NCBI GenBank assembly: GCA_020444775.1
Contig: JAGRHX010001220.1
Coordinates: forward strand, 1-6,973
Length of the DNA: 6,973 nucleotides
Direction: 5' to 3'
Source: Gammaproteobacteria bacterium
GTDB lineage: Bacteria > Pseudomonadota > Gammaproteobacteria > HK1
The notes beneath the pieces are model-generated. The model saw only the letters and a list, made by a program, of their open reading frames with translations. It was not told the DNA's origin and did not search any database. Position numbers and translations under genes: made by a program. Every line of letters begins with the position of its first letter. Within the stretch, counting starts at the first letter, position 1. Below are positions 1 to 5,643 of the stretch, one piece after another.

Positions 1-89
1 GCGGCGCACTCGAATCCATTGCGGGCCGCAGTGGCGCCCCCTTGATCCTCTCTGCCGATCCCCCTGCCGATCCGAAGGAGACAGTACCA

Positions 90-557
90 ATGAGCGTCGA
101 AGCGCGCCTCATAGAGCTCGGTCTATCACTGCCGACGCCGTTTGCCTACCCGAGCCCCAACCGACGGGCCTGTGTGCAGGTCGGGCAGCTGCTCTACCTC
201 TCCGGACATCCGCCCCCTCAGGACCATGGCGTGATCGTGCACGGCAAGGTCGGCACCGAGCTAACCGAAGAACAGGCCTATCAAAGCGCTCGCGCAACTG
301 CTCTTGCGCTTCTGAGCTCTGCGCGTACGCACCTGGGCTCGTTGGACCGCATCGTGCAGATCGTCAAGATCAACGGCATGGTCAACTCGGCACAGGGTTT
401 CGAGCGACAGTTCGCGGTCATCGACGGCGCTTCTGATCTGCTCTACGAACTGTTTGGCGATCCGGCAGGCTCTCACGCACGCAGCGCGGTGGGCATGTTC
501 GAGCTACCGCGGCGGTTCGCGGTGGAGATAGAGGCCATCTTCCAGATTCGCGATTGA
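90..557 (+). CDS. RidA/YjgF/YER057c/UK114 family protein
   Basis: A complete 155-residue protein of the RidA fold. Family members are small trimeric cytosolic proteins; the best-known ones hydrolyse reactive enamine/imine intermediates released by PLP enzymes, but many paralogues have unknown or pathway-specific roles. The C-terminal signature is clear: FGDPAGSHARSAVG at about 122-135, then LP and VEIEAI at 145-150. R131, in HARSAVG, aligns with the arginine that binds the substrate carboxylate in RidA. At about 155 residues it is longer than canonical RidA (about 128), as in the YjgF-like group with an extended N-terminus. The ATG at 90 is chosen because GAAGGAG at 74-80 lies 9 bases upstream. 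The frame stays open to the window edge, so a TTG at 42 is possible but has no such signal. The gene is separated from the rest by a decayed stretch, so a link to the downstream pathway is only inferred. Family assignment is firm; the reaction is not. Confidence 0.93.
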   Translation: MSVEARLIELGLSLPTPFAYPSPNRRACVQVGQLLYLSGHPPPQDHGVIVHGKVGTELTEEQAYQSARATALALLSSARTHLGSLDRIVQIVKINGMVNSAQGFERQFAVIDGASDLLYELFGDPAGSHARSAVGMFELPRRFAVEIEAIFQIRD

Positions 558-1188
558 GAGCGCCTTGCCGCGATGCGCGAGGAGACTCCGCGGCTCGCCA
601 TGGCGCCCGCGCTCGTGGTGTTGCGCGTGCCGAGCCTCGACGGATCGGACTGGACCGGTCGCCCCTGGCTGCGCGTTTCCTGTAGGTGGGATGACTGTCG
701 CGTTGCCACAGGTCCGGTGGATCGATGGTGTGTATGTCCGAACACGACTCGCGGAACGGGCTCTCGATGGTCAGTGCCTCACATCGATCATGCTCGGCGA
801 TCAGATCGCTTTTCAGGCGTCTGTGCGCTGGAGCGTCCCACAAGTTGACGAACTGGCGCGGGTCCGCCTTCAGCTCATGAAGCTCGCCTTCGCTGCCCTG
901 ATGCACCGTGCCCGGCTCGCAAACAGTGTGGACGTACGTTCTTCACGATCTCCGACGGCCGTTCAGCGATACCATGCGCTCGCGTGTGCCAGCATGGGCC
1001 GACAACCGCGGACAGGTCGACCATGCACAGGCGATTGGTGTGTCATGTCCGCTGCTGCCGATGGTATCGACTCGTCCTGAGTCGGCGCTGTCCCAGACGA
1101 CCGCACATCAGATGCCGTCGCGGCGCGCCACGCTGCGCTGGATGAATACCGATGAGTTCCGGGCAGTCACGATGTCGGTTCGGATTCG
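558..1188. other. Gene-poor interval with no intact gene
   Basis: About 630 bases between the RidA-like gene and the stop of the flavin oxidoreductase. The open frames here have no family resemblance that I can see, no convincing ribosome binding site, and arginine/serine/cysteine-rich translations typical of shadow frames. The only recognisable content is a probable sulfatase relic on the minus strand, listed separately. A perfect 10-base palindrome, CGCCATGGCG (596-605), has no loop and no T-tract, so I do not call it a terminator. The stretch looks like decaying DNA left after loss of a gene. Confidence 0.6.
727..945 (-). pseudogene. Remnant of a sulfatase C-terminal region
   Basis: Read on the minus strand from about 945 down, the translation gives RTYVHTVCEPGTVHQG, then GELHELKADPRQFVNLWD, then APAHRRLKSDLI. 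This matches the usual end of alkaline-phosphatase-superfamily sulfatases: an 'RT..Y.L..Y' strand, 'GELYDL..DP.E..NLW.DP', then a helix of the type 'LLARL'. Upstream the frame is broken by a TGA at 943-945. In the adjacent frame ERPSEIVKN (just above 945) would continue the match, implying a frameshift near 940-945. A further possible fragment, MVDLSAVV, starts near 1030. The catalytic N-terminal half, with its C/S-x-P-x-R motif, is not recognisable, and the frame runs past the expected end into the RidA-like gene antisense. I infer a truncated, frameshifted relic. The motif match is from memory and covers only about 50 residues. Confidence 0.45.
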
Positions 1189-2244
1189 CTATCCGCCATC
1201 GAACGCCGCCTTGACCTCCTGGCTCAGAAGGCGAATGGCTTCGCGCTCGGCGGCGTGATCAACGAGGCCCGCGCAGTTGGTGTCGAGCTGCACGCCGTCC
1301 AATCCGATGTCGCGCTCCAGGCCCTGCAACTTGTCGATGACCGTGCGCGGAGAGCCGATCAGCACCGAGCCACGCAGCGTCTCATCGAAGCTGATCTCCT
1401 CGAGGCGCTGCGAGGTCTTCCAGCGCGCATGGTCGGGCGGCGTGTTCTGACGCCGTGCCGAGTCGGCGAGCAGGTGACTCTGGTTCTGGAAGTGTTGCAT
1501 GAGCGTCGGCTCGTAAGCCGCGCGCGCCGCGGCGTCGGTCGCGGCGACGAAGCCCGGACAACGCAGATAGACCGGACCGCGTCCCGGGTGCCCCGCCTCG
1601 CGCCACGCCTGTCGGAAGCGATCGATCTGCGGCTTGAACATCCGCGCATCCTCATGGCGTACGGCGATGAACAGTCCACGGCCGGCCTCGCCCGCTGCCG
1701 TGAACGTATCCGGGCTCACCGCCGCCAGTCGGATCTCCGGGGTCGGTCGCTGCACCGGCTGCGGCACGACCGTGACATCCTCGAACGCGTAGAATCTGCC
1801 CGTGTGCGAGAAGCGTTCCTCTTGCCAGGCACGCTCGATGATGGCCAGGCACTCGATCTCGCGTTCCTTGCTCTCGGCATAGTCGATGTTCAACGCCTCG
1901 TAGGTCTTCACCACGCCGCTGCGGCCGACGCCGAAGATCAACCGTCCCTTGCTGATCTGGTCGACGGTCGCCGCCTCCTCCGCGATGCGCAGTGGATTGG
2001 CCAGTGGCAGCACCTGCACGCTGGTGCCAATCTTGATGCGTTCGGTGCGTGCGGCGATTGCAGCGCCAACCACCAGTGGGCTTGCCAGCACCGCGCGTGG
2101 TTTGTCGAAGTGCAGTTCCGCCAGCCACATCACATCGAGGCCATAGGTCTCTGCGGCATCGACGATATCGAATCCGGCGGCGAAGCACTCGGCCTGACTG
2201 CGGCCTGGAAGCATCGGGAATTCGTGATAGATGCCAAGTTCCAT
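1189..2244 (-). CDS. LLM-class flavin-dependent oxidoreductase (luciferase-like monooxygenase)
   Basis: A 351-residue cytosolic protein of the bacterial-luciferase-like TIM-barrel superfamily. Members use FMN or F420; the FMN type needs a reductase partner and O2 to oxygenate small organics (alkanes, sulfonates, chelators, terpenoids). Visible hallmarks: LAELHF at 41-46 (family 'AEHHF'), SPLVVGAAIAARTERIKIGT at about 55-74, NPLRIAEE at 83-90, GRLIFGVGRSG at 100-110 (the phosphate-binding 'GR..fGvGrG' stretch), and a C-terminal GSPRTVIDKL at 297-306 ('G.p..v...l'). The length is normal for the family. The ATG at 2244 is preferred over the ATG at 2253: the G5 run at 2255-2259 lies 10 bases before 2244 but only one base before 2253, and MELGIY is a typical family N-terminus. 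It follows the SDR gene by 52 bases on the same strand, so the two are probably one transcript. Substrate and cofactor cannot be read from the sequence. Confidence 0.93.
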   Translation of the reverse strand: MELGIYHEFPMLPGRSQAECFAAGFDIVDAAETYGLDVMWLAELHFDKPRAVLASPLVVGAAIAARTERIKIGTSVQVLPLANPLRIAEEAATVDQISKGRLIFGVGRSGVVKTYEALNIDYAESKEREIECLAIIERAWQEERFSHTGRFYAFEDVTVVPQPVQRPTPEIRLAAVSPDTFTAAGEAGRGLFIAVRHEDARMFKPQIDRFRQAWREAGHPGRGPVYLRCPGFVAATDAAARAAYEPTLMQHFQNQSHLLADSARRQNTPPDHARWKTSQRLEEISFDETLRGSVLIGSPRTVIDKLQGLERDIGLDGVQLDTNCAGLVDHAAEREAIRLLSQEVKAAFDGG

Positions 2245-2254
2245 CGCAAGCATG

Positions 2255-2259
2255 CCCCC
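2255..2259 (-). promoter_or_regulatory. Ribosome binding site of the LLM oxidoreductase
   Basis: A GGGGG run on the minus strand ends 10 bases before the ATG at 2244 and one base before the ATG at 2253. It is not a strong Shine-Dalgarno, but the spacing favours the downstream start. Confidence 0.4.
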
Positions 2260-2264
2260 ATTCG

Positions 2265-2288
2265 GCTGGCGAGTTGGCGAGCTGGCGC
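2265..2288. repeat. Three tandem 8-base repeats in the SDR-LLM spacer
   Basis: Three adjacent units on the plus strand: GCTGGCGA (2265-2272), GTTGGCGA (2273-2280) and GCTGGCGC (2281-2288). They fill nearly half of the 52-base spacer between the SDR stop and the LLM start. They may be slippage products with no role, or part of the translation or mRNA-stability signal between the two genes. The repeat is seen directly; a function is not. Confidence 0.7.
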
Positions 2289-2296
2289 GCGCGGCC

Positions 2297-3061
2297 TCAG
2301 GTCAGGAACATCCCGCCGTTGACGTGCACGGTCTGACCGGTGATGAAGCTCGAGCTCGGCTGACACAGAAATCGCACGGCGGCGGCGACGTCCGCCGGGA
2401 TGCCGTCGCGTCCGACTGGTGGTACCACCTCCGCGACCCCGGGCGGTGTGGTGCCCGCCGACGCCGGTCTGACGCCGCCGATCTTGCCGGGCGCCACGCA
2501 GTTCACGGTGATGTCGTGACCTGCGAACTCGAGCGCGAGCGCGCGGCTGAGCCCTTCGAGTCCGGCCTTTCCGGCGTGCACGTGCGCGCGCTCACGGAAT
2601 CCGAGATGGTGGCCGATGCCGCTCAGATTGACGATGCGGCCGAAGCCGCCGGTCGCCATGCGCTCGAGCGCGGCGCGGCTGCACAAGAAGGCACCGTCCA
2701 AGATGATGGAGGTGATGTGTCGCCACTGCGCGTAGCTCATCTGCAGGAATGGCACCTGCTGGCGATCGGCGGCGTTGTTGACGAGGATGTCGACCCGCCC
2801 GAGCTCCGCGTCTATACGCTGGAACATCGTCTCGACCTCCGCCTCGCGCGTGATGTCGGCAATATGCACGAGAACTCTGCCACCACGCGCTCGAATCTCC
2901 TGTGCAAGCGCATCCGCTTCGCTGCGCGAAGCACGGGTGTTGATGACGACCGTCGCGCCGTCCTCGACGAGGGCGAGCGCGACAGCGCGTCCGGAGCGGC
3001 GCACGGCGCCGGTCAGCACCGCGACGCGATCGCGGAGCGTCGGCTCTGTTGTGACGGGCAC
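2297..3061 (-). CDS. Short-chain dehydrogenase/reductase (SDR) family protein with altered active site
   Basis: A 254-residue Rossmann-fold protein of classical-SDR length. The nucleotide-binding segment is TGAVRRSGRA at 17-26, the 'TGxxRRxGrA' variant seen in pteridine-reductase-like SDRs rather than TGxxxGIG. NNAA is at 95-98, CVAPGKI at 188-194, and a C-terminal 'GR.G.P.DVA.AV.FL' plus 'ITGQTVHVNGG' at 240-250 completes the fold. The Asn-Ser-Tyr-Lys tetrad is not conserved: aligned to FabG-like enzymes, the Asn position is I120, the Ser is G148 (next to S147), the Tyr is V161, and only K165 remains. The HVxxxKAG arrangement recalls a known divergent SDR group with unclear chemistry. The GTG at 3061 is chosen because GGAGG sits 8 bases upstream; earlier in-frame starts encode unrelated arginine/alanine-rich sequence. 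It is first in a likely two-gene operon with the LLM oxidoreductase. It may be a non-redox SDR, or use another acid/base. Confidence 0.9.
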   Translation of the reverse strand: MPVTTEPTLRDRVAVLTGAVRRSGRAVALALVEDGATVVINTRASRSEADALAQEIRARGGRVLVHIADITREAEVETMFQRIDAELGRVDILVNNAADRQQVPFLQMSYAQWRHITSIILDGAFLCSRAALERMATGGFGRIVNLSGIGHHLGFRERAHVHAGKAGLEGLSRALALEFAGHDITVNCVAPGKIGGVRPASAGTTPPGVAEVVPPVGRDGIPADVAAAVRFLCQPSSSFITGQTVHVNGGMFLT

Positions 3062-3069
3062 GATACGAA

Positions 3070-3074
3070 CCTCC
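3070..3074 (-). promoter_or_regulatory. Ribosome binding site that fixes the SDR GTG start
   Basis: A perfect GGAGG on the minus strand lies 8 bases before the GTG at 3061. It decides between several in-frame GTG codons (3076, 3070, 3061, 3055) and much longer upstream extensions that do not resemble an SDR N-terminus. Confidence 0.75.
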
Positions 3075-3310
3075 ACTCGATACGACCTCGGTGCGCAGGG
3101 CGCCGCGAGCCCGCTTGACGAACAGGTGCACGCGCGACACTGCGTGGCGTCGATGTGCGGCGTCCGTTCCGGGTGCAGTGCGCGCGGCGAGCGTGCCGCG
3201 CAGTATGCGGTGTCGGGCGGATGGGCGCCAGCCGCGGCCGCGCTCGCGCGCCCACACTTGATTGGCGTCGGCTGATCGCACAAGCTCGTTCCTGGTGACG
3301 TGGCGTCTAT

Positions 3311-3346
3311 CCAGCTATCGGCCCAGCTATCGCCCCAACTAACGCC
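3311..3346. repeat. Three tandem 12-base repeats upstream of the dioxygenase gene
   Basis: Adjacent units CCAGCTATCGGC (3311-3322), CCAGCTATCGCC (3323-3334) and CCAACTAACGCC (3335-3346). Units 1 and 2 differ at one base and unit 3 diverges at three positions from unit 2. They lie 41-76 bases before the dioxygenase ATG, within the divergent region. Direct repeats in this position could bind a regulator or could simply be replication slippage. Confidence 0.75.
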
Positions 3347-3373
3347 AACGATCGCATGAATGCGCTTCGGTAT

Positions 3374-3378
3374 GGAGG
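3374..3378 (+). promoter_or_regulatory. Ribosome binding site that fixes the dioxygenase start
   Basis: A perfect GGAGG lies 8 bases before the ATG at 3387. In-frame ATGs at 3360 and 3372 lie upstream of or overlap this box and have no comparable signal, so 3387 is preferred. Confidence 0.75.
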
Positions 3379-3386
3379 CTCCGATA

Positions 3387-4328
3387 ATGTCCGACTCGCC
3401 GATCTCGCCTGGCGCCGCTCGCGGTGCACCGCGTTCCAGTCAGGCGCGCATCGAACAACACCTGCATGGTGCCGCCGCTGCGCTGGATGTCGTTCCGGTC
3501 GACGGTCCACTCGGCGCGGAGATCCGTGGTCTGGATATCGCCCAGCCGCTCGACGCCGCGACGATTCGAGCCATCGAAGACGCGTGGAGTGAGCACCTGG
3601 TTCTGGTGTTCCGCGACCAGCACCTCAGCATCGCGCAGCACCTCGCTTTCGCCGCTCAGTTCGGCGAGATCCTCGAGGGCAACCAGACCTCGCGCACCGA
3701 GCTCTCCCATCAGCACCGCGGCCTGCTCGAGGTCTCCACGGTGGATGGGCAGGGTCGGCAGCGCGAGCGTGGCCTCGGCAGCGCGGAGGCCTTCTGGCAC
3801 ACCGACATGTCGTACAAGGCCGTGCCGCCTGCGGGCAGCTTCTTGTTCTCGCGCGAAGTGCCGAGCGTTGGTGGCAACACCTGCTTCTCGAACATGTACA
3901 TCGCCTACGAGACCTTGCCCGCCGATCTCGCACGGGCTATCGAGGGACGCAGCGCGGTGCACGACGAGAGCCGTAACAGCGCCGGGCGGATGCGGCCTGG
4001 ATACGTCGATGAGCGTGATCCGAGCAAGACGCCCGGGCCTCGCCACCCACTGGTGCGCACCCATCCGGTGACCGGGCGCAAGGCGTTGTTTCTCGGTCGA
4101 CGTCCGTACAGCTTTGTTCCGGGGCTGGACGTCACCGCCAGCGAGGCCTTGCTCGATCGGCTGTGGGCGCACGCGTCACAGCCGCGGCTCGCCTGGTGCC
4201 ATCAGTGGCGGGTCGGCGACATGGTGATGTGGGACAATCGGTGCACGATGCATCGACGTGACGAGTTCGAGCCGGGCGCGCGGCGTGTAATGCATCGTAC
4301 TCAAACCGTCGGGACGGTCCCTGTTTGA
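3387..4328 (+). CDS. TauD/TfdA-family Fe(II)/2-oxoglutarate-dependent dioxygenase
   Basis: A 313-residue cytosolic enzyme that, by family, couples oxidative decarboxylation of 2-oxoglutarate to hydroxylation of an organic substrate, often causing its cleavage (taurine and other sulfonates, alkyl sulfates, phenoxyacetates). The iron triad is intact: H138 and D140 in FWHTDMSY, and H289 in DNRCTMHRRDEF. R304 in RRVMHRTQTVG, 15 residues after H289, fits the arginine that binds 2-oxoglutarate in TauD. The N-terminal strand pair VVPVDGPLGAEIRGLDI (35-51) and VLVFRDQHLS (72-81) are typical. Residues 1-30 are a low-complexity A/S/P/R extension. It opens the plus-strand unit, diverging from SDR-LLM, with the binding protein gene 139 bases downstream. 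Possible regulation is through the repeats at 3311-3346. The substrate is not predictable from sequence: TfdA-like aryloxyalkanoates, sulfonates and sulfate esters all remain open. Confidence 0.94.
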   Translation: MSDSPISPGAARGAPRSSQARIEQHLHGAAAALDVVPVDGPLGAEIRGLDIAQPLDAATIRAIEDAWSEHLVLVFRDQHLSIAQHLAFAAQFGEILEGNQTSRTELSHQHRGLLEVSTVDGQGRQRERGLGSAEAFWHTDMSYKAVPPAGSFLFSREVPSVGGNTCFSNMYIAYETLPADLARAIEGRSAVHDESRNSAGRMRPGYVDERDPSKTPGPRHPLVRTHPVTGRKALFLGRRPYSFVPGLDVTASEALLDRLWAHASQPRLAWCHQWRVGDMVMWDNRCTMHRRDEFEPGARRVMHRTQTVGTVPV

Positions 4329-4358
4329 ATGGTCTTGCCGCGCCGGGCGGTGCTCGTC

Positions 4359-4426
4359 GGTCCGGTGTCGGTCGAATTCCTGATCTGTAGCTTCGGTTCC
4401 GTGTCGGCTGGTTCCCAGTCGAATCC
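4359..4426. repeat. Imperfect direct repeat in the dioxygenase-binding protein spacer
   Basis: GGTCCGGTGTCGG followed directly by TCGAATTCC (4359-4380) is echoed by GGTTCCGTGTCGG (4395-4407), an 11-base insertion, and TCGAATCC (4419-4426). The sub-element GTCGGTCGAAT (4367-4377) occurs again exactly at 6784-6794, in front of the permease gene. A shared binding site is possible; the match is short enough that chance is not excluded. Confidence 0.45.
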
Positions 4427-4429
4427 AAT

Positions 4430-4435
4430 TATAAA
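4430..4435 (+). promoter_or_regulatory. Possible -10 box for an internal promoter of the transporter genes
   Basis: TATAAA sits in a short AT-rich island (about 4425-4436) that stands out in the GC-rich surroundings, 32 bases before the binding-protein ATG. No good -35 box lies 16-18 bases upstream, so a sigma-70 promoter is only suggested; an activator-dependent promoter would fit. A separate start would allow higher expression of the binding protein. Confidence 0.3.
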
Positions 4436-4467
4436 TCGAGCGTGCAAGACGCTAGGGGAGGTGGAAG

Positions 4468-5529
4468 ATGAAGAGTCGAGTCGTATCGCTGGTCGCGAGC
4501 GTGTTCGTGTCGTTGTGCTTGTTGGTTGTGCCGCTCGTCGGTAGCGCGCAGACCGCGTCGGAAAAGCGCATCGCCGAGCTTTATGAGCTCGCCAAGGAGG
4601 AGGGCGAGATCATCTGGTACACGACCTCGCGCAAGCCCGAGCTCACCTCGCTCAGCAAGGTGTGGAAGGAGCGCTTCCCGGAGGTGAAGCTCACCATTCA
4701 GCGTAAGCAGACCCCGCAGGTGATCGAGACGGTCGAGGCGGAGATTGCCGCGGGCAGGCTGCGCGCCGACGTGGCGAGCGCGGCGGCGCCCGATCTCGGC
4801 ATCATCTGGAAGAGCAAGGGTTACATCACCCCATACAAGCCGGCGACCTTCGACGACATCGACGCGAAGTACAAGGATCCTGACGGTTACTGGATAAGCC
4901 GCAGCGTCTATCTGATGCTCGGCGCGTACAACACGGACATGATCAAGGATCCAACCGAGTTGCCGAGCACCTTGGCCGACCTGCTGACACCGAAGTGGAA
5001 GGACAAGATCCTGAGCGCGCACCCTGGTTCGGCCGGCTCATCGCGCACCTTCTTCGGCACGCTCGTGCACGGCCCGCTCGGCGGCTGGGAGTACCTCGAG
5101 AAGCTCGGCCCGCAGAACGTCTTCTTCGTGCGCGGTAACAGCGAGGCGGCGCGCATGGTGGTGGCCGGCGAGCGGCCGATTGCCATCGCCATCTCGTCGC
5201 TGAACACCGTTGATGCGATGGAGAAGGGCCAGCCGATCAAGTTCTTCAAGTACGAGGATGGGTCGGTCATCGGCTTCAGCCCGATGGTGCTGATGAAGGA
5301 CGCCCCGCATCCCAACGCGGCGCGCCTGTTCATCGAGTACTCTTTCTCCCTCGAGGGACAGAACCGCATCGCGGAAGATGCCAAGCAGTGGCCGGTGCTC
5401 AAGAGCGCCAAGCCGCAGGAGGGCATCCCTGCGCTCGATACATTCAACCCGATACCGCCCGATATCGATTGGCTGAACTCCGAGGAGCGCAGCTTCCTCG
5501 AACGCTTTGACGCCATCATGCGGCGTTAG
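4468..5529 (+). CDS. ABC transporter periplasmic solute-binding protein (family 1, FbpA/AfuA-like)
   Basis: A 353-residue secreted receptor. Residues 1-29 form a Sec signal peptide: KSR, a hydrophobic run (about 5-24), and probable cleavage after GSA at 28; there is no lipobox, so it is a free periplasmic protein. The mature protein begins with ASEKRIAELYELAKEEGEIIWYTT, the standard opening of this family, with AYNTDMI (153-159), 'W.DL..PKWKDKI'-like residues (about 165-181), and GERPIAIAIS near 234-243. Classical ferric binders carry an adjacent Tyr-Tyr pair for Fe(III); this protein has no YY anywhere, and GERPIAIAISSLN occupies the region just after it. An organic or other anionic ligand is therefore more likely. 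GGGGAGG (4455-4461) lies 6 bases before the ATG. It is followed by the ATPase and permease genes of the same importer. The family is firm; the ligand is inferred. Confidence 0.94.
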   Translation: MKSRVVSLVASVFVSLCLLVVPLVGSAQTASEKRIAELYELAKEEGEIIWYTTSRKPELTSLSKVWKERFPEVKLTIQRKQTPQVIETVEAEIAAGRLRADVASAAAPDLGIIWKSKGYITPYKPATFDDIDAKYKDPDGYWISRSVYLMLGAYNTDMIKDPTELPSTLADLLTPKWKDKILSAHPGSAGSSRTFFGTLVHGPLGGWEYLEKLGPQNVFFVRGNSEAARMVVAGERPIAIAISSLNTVDAMEKGQPIKFFKYEDGSVIGFSPMVLMKDAPHPNAARLFIEYSFSLEGQNRIAEDAKQWPVLKSAKPQEGIPALDTFNPIPPDIDWLNSEERSFLERFDAIMRR

Positions 5530-5554
5530 CCGCGACCGGTCCCGCGACTGCGGC
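5529..5554. terminator. Possible stem-loop after the binding-protein gene
   Basis: GCCGC (5529-5533) can pair with GCGGC (5550-5554), and the loop contains the 8-base palindrome GACCGGTC (5534-5541). There is no T-tract, so it is not a standard intrinsic terminator. A stem here could protect the upstream binding-protein message or reduce read-through to the ATPase, which is common in such operons. The stem is short and loosely looped. Confidence 0.2.
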
Positions 5555-5568
5555 GGTTGGCGCCAGGT

Positions 5569-5612
5569 GCGGTGTCCCAACGGGTGCTGCCGTAACGCGC
5601 GGTGCTCCAACG
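5569..5612. repeat. Imperfect direct repeats upstream of the ATPase gene
   Basis: GCGGTGTCCCAACG (5569-5582) recurs as GCGGTGCTCCAACG (5599-5612) with two mismatches and a 30-base period. Between them GGGTGCTGCCGTAACG (5582-5597) looks like a degenerate middle copy at half that period. They lie in the 114-base spacer between binding-protein and ATPase genes. Function is unknown. Confidence 0.55.
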
Positions 5613-5631
5613 CGTCGTGCCAGGGTCTGAT

Positions 5632-5638
5632 GAGGGAG
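5632..5638 (+). promoter_or_regulatory. Ribosome binding site that fixes the ATPase start
   Basis: GAGGGAG lies 5 bases before the ATG at 5644 and only 2 bases before the GTG at 5641. An upstream in-frame start at 5602 lacks such a signal, so 5644 is chosen. Confidence 0.6.
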
Positions 5639-5643
5639 TGGTG

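Larger units (their letters stand above)
3062..3386. promoter_or_regulatory. Divergent control region between the SDR and dioxygenase genes
   Basis: The 325 bases separate two divergently read transcription units, so promoters for both should lie here. I see no gene. A TTGACG (3115-3120) and a TTGATT (3258-3263) on the plus strand resemble -35 boxes, but neither has a convincing -10 at the right distance. Three 12-base repeats (3311-3346) and an inverted repeat, CGCAT-GA-ATGCG (3353-3364), lie 23 or more bases upstream of the dioxygenase start and are the best operator candidates. No regulator gene is present in the window. Confidence 0.55.

Noticed and set aside
1..45. Possible 3' end of an upstream plus-strand gene, stopping at TGA 43-45.
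   Set aside because: Only 14 codons are visible and all three forward frames are similarly plausible, so it cannot be supported.
596..605. Perfect palindrome CGCCATGGCG after the RidA-like gene, considered as a terminator.
   Set aside because: It has no loop and no T-tract.
946..1180. Possible N-terminal sulfatase fragment on the minus strand (DTIGSSGHDTPI).
   Set aside because: The resemblance to 'DtiG.yGh..TPnlD' is vague, the frame contains stops, and the metal-binding residues are missing.
565..1258. Plus-strand open frames in the gene-poor interval (565-1080 and 908-1258).
   Set aside because: No ribosome binding site, no domain resemblance, and the translation is rich in Arg, Ser and Cys. 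The minus strand offers a better explanation for part of the interval (sulfatase relic).
1255..2322. Long plus-strand open frame (355 codons) antisense to the LLM oxidoreductase.
   Set aside because: It mirrors the LLM gene, has no recognisable domain, and its open length is expected from GC-rich codon bias on the opposite strand.
3339..4172. Long minus-strand open frame antisense to the dioxygenase.
   Set aside because: The dioxygenase has an intact metal triad and a strong ribosome binding site; the antisense translation has no family features.
4304..4317. Inverted repeat ACCGTC-GG-GACGGT at the end of the dioxygenase gene, considered as a terminator.
   Set aside because: It lies inside the coding sequence (TVGTV) with no convincing T-run, so a coding coincidence is more likely.
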